27,715 nucleotides of DNA from an uncultured Clostridia bacterium (GTDB lineage: Bacteria > Bacillota > Clostridia > Saccharofermentanales > DTU023): positions 1 to 27,715 of the forward strand of contig CAMYEY010000009.1 of assembly GCA_947254895.1 (NCBI GenBank), read 5' to 3'. Position numbers and translations under genes: made by a program. The notes beneath the pieces are model-generated. The model was not told the origin of the DNA, made no database searches, and saw only the letters and a program-made list of their open reading frames with translations. This document shows, one piece after another, positions 24,182-27,715 of the stretch. Position 1 is the first letter of the stretch; each line of letters begins with the position of its first letter.

Positions 24182-25320
24182 CCCACAAGGAAAGACAGAG
24201 ATTCATAGAGGGTCTGGTTGCCCGGCGGCAAAATATCGATGAATTGACAGACCTCCAACTTAAGCAACTCCTAACCAGGCTGATTGCAGAGTCGAAAAAC
24301 ATGTCCAGGCTGGGTCTGGCAGAAAGGCGTCGCCTCGTCAATGAGTTGTTTAATACTATGCGGGGACTGGACCTACTTGAGCCCCTTATCAGGGATGATT
24401 CGATTACTGAAATCATGGTTAACGGCTATGATCAAATCTTTATCGAACGCCAGGGGAAAATCCAAAAAAGTCGAGTTTGCTTTGATGACGTAGGTCACCT
24501 GACCTATGTGATTACCAGATTTTTCGGCAAAGCTAACCGCCTGATCAATGAGCAAAATCCGATTAATGGAATGAGATTGCATGACGGGTCCAGGGTTCAT
24601 GCAGTCCTACCACCATCAGCTCCGGAAGGGCCGATCATGAGTATTCGGCGTTTTACCGGAATTAGGCCTCGGATGGATTCTTTGCTCCAGCAAAATACAC
24701 TCAGCCAAGAAGCAGCTGATGCCCTGATTGAAATGGTCAAAGAGAGACGCAATATCTTTGTATCGGGCGGAACAGGGACGGGAAAGACAACCTTCTTAAA
24801 TGCCTTGTCAGCCTTTATTGATCCCGGTGAAAGAATCATTACGGTGGAGGATGCCCTTGAGCTGGACCTCCAGGGCATCGATAACCTGGTCAGGCTGGAA
24901 GCCCGGGAAGCCGGGCCGGATGGCCAAGGGGCGATCAGCCTGGATGACTTAATTAAATCCTCCCTTAGACTGCGACCGGACCGGATCCTGGTAGGAGAAA
25001 TTAGGGGAGCGGAAGCCTTTGAAATGATCCAGGCTATGTCGACCGGCCACCCCGGATCCATGTCAACCGGCCATGGTAACAACAGCCTTGAGATGCTGGA
25101 CCGGATCTGTCTTATGATCCTGATGAGTTCAGCCTTGCCCTGGGAAGCCATCCGCCGTCTGGTTGCGTCAGCCCTCGATATCAACATACACCTAACCCGC
25201 TTGGCAAATGGTCGTAGGGTTGTTGAGGAGATTGTTGAAATCCAAGGTTATGAAAATCAGCAATTTCAACTCAAGCCGATCTTCAAAAGGAAGGAAGAAG
25301 AACTGGAATGTCTTATCTGA
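24175..25320 (+). CDS. tadA: Tad secretion ATPase TadA/CpaF
   Basis: A 381-residue type II/IV secretion hexameric ATPase that powers Flp pilus assembly. An N-terminal helical region of about 65 residues precedes the PAS-like N domain (ITEIMVNGYDQIFIER). The catalytic core has Walker A GGTGTGKT at 198-205, the Asp box VEDALEL, Walker B region RILVGEIRGAEA and the His box STGHPGSMSTGH typical of CpaF. GAGGAG lies upstream, and the ATG is inside the end of the TadZ-like gene. Its 3' end overlaps the tadBC fusion by 13 bases, so the three genes are translationally linked. Confidence 0.95.
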   Translation: MLTHKERQRFIEGLVARRQNIDELTDLQLKQLLTRLIAESKNMSRLGLAERRRLVNELFNTMRGLDLLEPLIRDDSITEIMVNGYDQIFIERQGKIQKSRVCFDDVGHLTYVITRFFGKANRLINEQNPINGMRLHDGSRVHAVLPPSAPEGPIMSIRRFTGIRPRMDSLLQQNTLSQEAADALIEMVKERRNIFVSGGTGTGKTTFLNALSAFIDPGERIITVEDALELDLQGIDNLVRLEAREAGPDGQGAISLDDLIKSSLRLRPDRILVGEIRGAEAFEMIQAMSTGHPGSMSTGHGNNSLEMLDRICLMILMSSALPWEAIRRLVASALDINIHLTRLANGRRVVEEIVEIQGYENQQFQLKPIFKRKEEELECLI

Positions 25321-26819
25321 AAAATTTTCTCATCTACCTTGTCCCCTCAAGTCTCTTTGTCTACGTCAGCTACCTGACTTGGATGGATCTCCAAGATTGG
25401 GCTCTACCCATTATCGGGATTTCCAGTCTCTTGATCTGCTTAGCTATTTCCCGTTTTATGCAGGGCAAGCAAAACTCGGCTAAGGTTGAACAATATAGGA
25501 TACTCCTGGAATATTTGAGTAGCCGTCTAGCCGCCGGCCACACCTTAGAGAAAGCCCTACTCGAAGCCTTCTCCCGCTTGAAAAATGAGCTAGGTTATAA
25601 GAGCGCTCTGGGAAAATCCCTCCGCAAGTTGGAGCAATCCATGCTGGCCCAACTCGACCTAGACCGTTGCCTTAAGATGCTCAAAGATAACTTTGCCTGC
25701 CAATCCAGTGACGCATTCTTTGATGTCTTACCCTATCTCAACCACTATGGTGGTAGGTTGGATATCTTTGTTAAACAAACCCACCGTACCCTGAATGCAG
25801 AAATTCAGATGCAAAAAGAAATTGCCGCTGAACAGAGCGCCCAAAAAGGGGAGGCTATTATTCTAATTTTCCTCCCTTTCCTTTTTTCCTTTCTCCTTAT
25901 TAAACAGAGTGGATCCTATTCGGCATCCCTAAATCAGGTGCTTTGGGGAAAACTTATTTTTGCCATCATTTTTCTCCTCTCCCACCTAGCCATTTGCTGG
26001 ACCCTTTGGATAATGGCTCAAAACCCTCAGAAAATCTCTACTAAGGATATCTTTATCCGGTTTTCAGAGAAGAAGAAACCTGGTCGGATAGCGACCCTCT
26101 TTTCCCAGTTCTTACTGACTCATCTACCGGTTAAGCTGGGTTACAACTTGTCAGAAAGTATCCGTATACTCAGTCGTAATCAGCCCGAATGTTGGCAATT
26201 TTACAACAAGAAAAAGCTGCTCTTATGTTTGTTCAGCCTGCTTGCTTCCGGCTTGTTTGCCCTAGCAGGGATTATCAATCCGGCCCTTGTTCCTATTTTA
26301 CTTGCCTTTATTTGGTTTATCCAAGATCTGGATATCATCCAGAGAAAAAATAGGCTTAGCCAGCAAGTCATGATTGAATATCCCAATTTCTTAAACTCCA
26401 TGGTTATCTTGCTCAGGTCAGGGCTTAGCCTAGATAGAAGTTTACGCTTGATGATTTCATCTTATCAGGCTAATGGTCAGTCCCAACTGACACAAGACCT
26501 CCAAGCTATCAAACATGGACTGAGTGTTGGAGACAGTGCTGCCTTTGCCCTGCAAGAAATAACAGGCAACCTACCACAGAATGAAATTTCGACGATCCTC
26601 CAACTGATGGCCCGTTACGACAGGGAAGGAGGTAAGGAAATCCTCGAAATTTTAGATGTCCAAGCAAATACTAGTTGGCAGCTCTACCGCAATGCTATGC
26701 GAAGACGGCTTCAGTCAAAAAACATGGTCCTACTCTGTCCCATGGGAATTGACTTGTTCCTTGTTATAGTCATGGCGATGCTACCGGCTGTCGCTAGTTT
26801 AGGCAATATAAATTTATAG
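25308..26819 (+). CDS. Fused TadB-TadC pilus assembly membrane protein
   Basis: 503 residues holding two T2SSF (GspF-like) domains in one chain. The first half has two N-terminal helices, a cytoplasmic domain from about residue 60 to 180 (LLEYLSSRLAAGHTLEKAL) and paired helices at 190-240, as in TadB. The second half has helices at 303-340, a domain from about 355 to 475 (EYPNFLNSMVILLRSGLSL) and a final helix at 480-500, as in TadC. The two are usually adjacent genes; here the frame is uninterrupted. The platform protein couples the TadA ATPase to pilin polymerisation. It begins within tadA, at ATG 25308. Confidence 0.88.
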   Translation: MSYLKNFLIYLVPSSLFVYVSYLTWMDLQDWALPIIGISSLLICLAISRFMQGKQNSAKVEQYRILLEYLSSRLAAGHTLEKALLEAFSRLKNELGYKSALGKSLRKLEQSMLAQLDLDRCLKMLKDNFACQSSDAFFDVLPYLNHYGGRLDIFVKQTHRTLNAEIQMQKEIAAEQSAQKGEAIILIFLPFLFSFLLIKQSGSYSASLNQVLWGKLIFAIIFLLSHLAICWTLWIMAQNPQKISTKDIFIRFSEKKKPGRIATLFSQFLLTHLPVKLGYNLSESIRILSRNQPECWQFYNKKKLLLCLFSLLASGLFALAGIINPALVPILLAFIWFIQDLDIIQRKNRLSQQVMIEYPNFLNSMVILLRSGLSLDRSLRLMISSYQANGQSQLTQDLQAIKHGLSVGDSAAFALQEITGNLPQNEISTILQLMARYDREGGKEILEILDVQANTSWQLYRNAMRRRLQSKNMVLLCPMGIDLFLVIVMAMLPAVASLGNINL

Positions 26820-26833
26820 AAAGAAGGCTCATT

Positions 26834-27046
26834 ATGATGACTAGAAATTTACAGCAGAATTTTCAAAAAAGAAACTTTTCCTTTAAGTTGAAGGAAGAAA
26901 GTGGTCTGGGAACCCTGGAGATTGTCCTGATTATAGCAGTCTTGGTGGGGGTTGCCCTCCTATTTAGAAGAGAAATCGAGCAGTTTGCCAACAATTTAAT
27001 TAAAAAAGTTTTCGATGATTCTGTCATCAACAGTATTCAATACTAG
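26834..27046 (+). CDS. Flp1-like type IVb pilin
   Basis: A 70-residue small pilin. A basic leader of about 23 residues ends in ESG, followed by LGTLEIVLIIAVLVGVALLF, then a short polar tail. Cleavage after the Gly would give a mature pilin with Glu at position 5, as required by type IV prepilin peptidases. The length and the form IVLIIAVLV match the Flp1-like family of Clostridia. AGAAGG six bases before the ATG at 26834 supports the start. The prepilin peptidase gene is not in the window. A stable hairpin follows the stop codon. Confidence 0.87.
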   Translation: MMTRNLQQNFQKRNFSFKLKEESGLGTLEIVLIIAVLVGVALLFRREIEQFANNLIKKVFDDSVINSIQY

Positions 27047-27068
27047 AATTTTATCAGAGTGAACAGAT

Positions 27069-27091
27069 AGATAGGCCAGAATGGCCTATCT
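27069..27091 (+). other. Perfect hairpin between pilin and next gene
   Basis: AGATAGGCC (27069-27077), loop AGAAT and GGCCTATCT (27083-27091). There is no T-run, so it is not a standard intrinsic terminator. Its position after a major structural subunit suggests a 3' stabiliser or processing site that raises pilin mRNA relative to downstream genes. Confidence 0.5.
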
Positions 27092-27111
27092 ACACTTGGG
27101 GAGGAATAAAG

Positions 27112-27671
27112 ATGCCTTATATAAGATTGGCGATTAACCAGCTGGACCGGGAAAGGGAGCTAGGACTTTTACAGCTCATCCACCATCCCTTACCCTTTAG
27201 TCGAGACCTGGTCAAACAAAGTTTACCGACCTCCGATAAAGACCTCTTGCTTTTGGAGAAAAATAGTCTCTTAACAAGTCTGGAGGAGGTTTTGAACGAT
27301 TATATAAGAAAAGAGGGAGTTGTTATTTCTAGTAATCTTCCTTTGAAAGGAAACTCAAGAGCCGACCCAAACTTAGCCTACCTCCTTTATATCCTGAATC
27401 GCCAGATCCTTTATGCCCGGGAAGCCCTGATAGAACCGAGTGATTTTTGGCTCAAGACTGGATTAATCTACTGTCAACCAGATATCTTTAACTGGATTTT
27501 ATCTGTTAGAAACAGGCCACAACCTCTCAAAGACGAGGAGATTTTAGATAAGTTGACCTGGTTTGTACTTCCGGTAGGTCTCGACCTGGAAGGCTTGGAT
27601 CATTTTGAAATGACCGAAAATATCTGGCAGTATCTAGCTCAAATTGATCCGGCCGGGGCAGACCTCTATTT
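27112..27671 (+). CDS. Truncated tad-locus protein, possibly DUF6382-like
   Basis: ATG at 27112 follows GGGGAGG at a 7-nt distance. About 186 genuine residues are readable before the adapter begins. The sequence is soluble and rich in Leu, with no signal peptide or membrane helix. The stretch around residues 103-135 (YLLYILNRQILYAREALIEPSDFWLK) resembles the N-terminal domain found with FHA domains in clostridial Tad loci (DUF6382), where such proteins probably act in pilus regulation. That assignment is from memory and uncertain. The FHA part would lie beyond the contig end. In-frame translation past 27671 gives adapter-derived CLLYTSPSPRD, which is not part of the protein. Confidence 0.55.
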
Positions 27672-27715
27672 CTGTCTCTTATACACATCTCCGAGCCCAC
27701 GAGACGTCCTGGATA
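27672..27715. other. Illumina Nextera adapter read-through (artefact)
   Basis: CTGTCTCTTATACACATCT (27672-27690) is the Tn5 mosaic-end/Nextera adapter, followed by CCGAGCCCACGAGAC (27691-27705), the read 2 (i7-side) adapter. The final ten bases, GTCCTGGATA, fit the place and length of an i7 index. None of this is bacterial sequence. Confidence 0.97.

Noticed and set aside
24597..25187. Long minus-strand open frame of 196 codons opposite tadA
   Set aside because: It is antisense to a well-supported ATPase gene, has Ser/Arg-rich shadow composition and no recognisable motif.
27672..27715. Last 14 codons of the final ORF as protein sequence
   Set aside because: They are the translation of Nextera adapter and index bases.

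Overview
The window reads as a chromosomal contig from a Gram-positive bacterium of the Bacillota, probably a Clostridia-like anaerobe; I cannot place it to genus. The clues are a YhaM-type HD/OB-fold ribonuclease, a YitT/DUF2179 membrane protein, a ComF gene, a clostridial Flp1-type pilin locus, strong AGGAGG ribosome binding sites, frequent TTG/GTG starts, and a lipoprotein-type solute-binding protein. The last 44 bases (27672-27715) are not genomic. They match Illumina Nextera adapter followed by what looks like index sequence, so the window ends at an untrimmed contig end, probably from a metagenome or draft assembly.

Layout. 1-452: 3' end of a probable alpha/beta hydrolase. 534-6353: ion transport, with a CtpE/Exp7-like P-type ATPase and a TrkA-TrkH potassium system. 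These are separated by a 463-bp repeat region holding three 72-bp-spaced terminator-like hairpins and a 17-bp minisatellite. 6335-9566 (minus): mnmA, a yitT-like gene and ispE. 9649-12832 (plus): a tight three-gene cassette of HSL-type esterase, condensation/acetyltransferase-fold protein and zinc-ribbon membrane protein. 13002-17673 (plus): a complete five-gene branched-chain amino acid ABC transporter, livJHMGF. 17725-20905 (minus): an RNA-maturation group of CCA nucleotidyltransferase, TcdA and YhaM-like HD nuclease. 21013-22140 (plus): Gfo/Idh/MocA oxidoreductase. 22181-22963 (minus): comF. 23276 to the end (plus): a Tad/Flp pilus locus with a TadZ-like protein, TadA/CpaF ATPase, a single-chain TadB-TadC fusion, a Flp1-like pilin and a truncated gene of uncertain family.

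Most notable observations. (1) The livJ and livH genes are each preceded by an extended -10 promoter that runs straight into an intrinsic terminator. The livH leader also holds a five-codon ORF, M-I-L-A-V-stop, rich in the transporter's own substrates; its stop codon overlaps the 5' arm of the terminator, which would fit ribosome-controlled attenuation. (2) The repeat region at 3097-3389 has exact 72-bp hairpin periodicity and six 17-bp units. (3) TadB and TadC are fused in one polypeptide. (4) The TadZ-like protein lacks a recognisable P-loop. (5) The esterase/acyltransferase/zinc-ribbon cassette looks like a functional unit of unknown substrate.

No rRNA, tRNA, CRISPR array, insertion sequence or phage gene was recognised.
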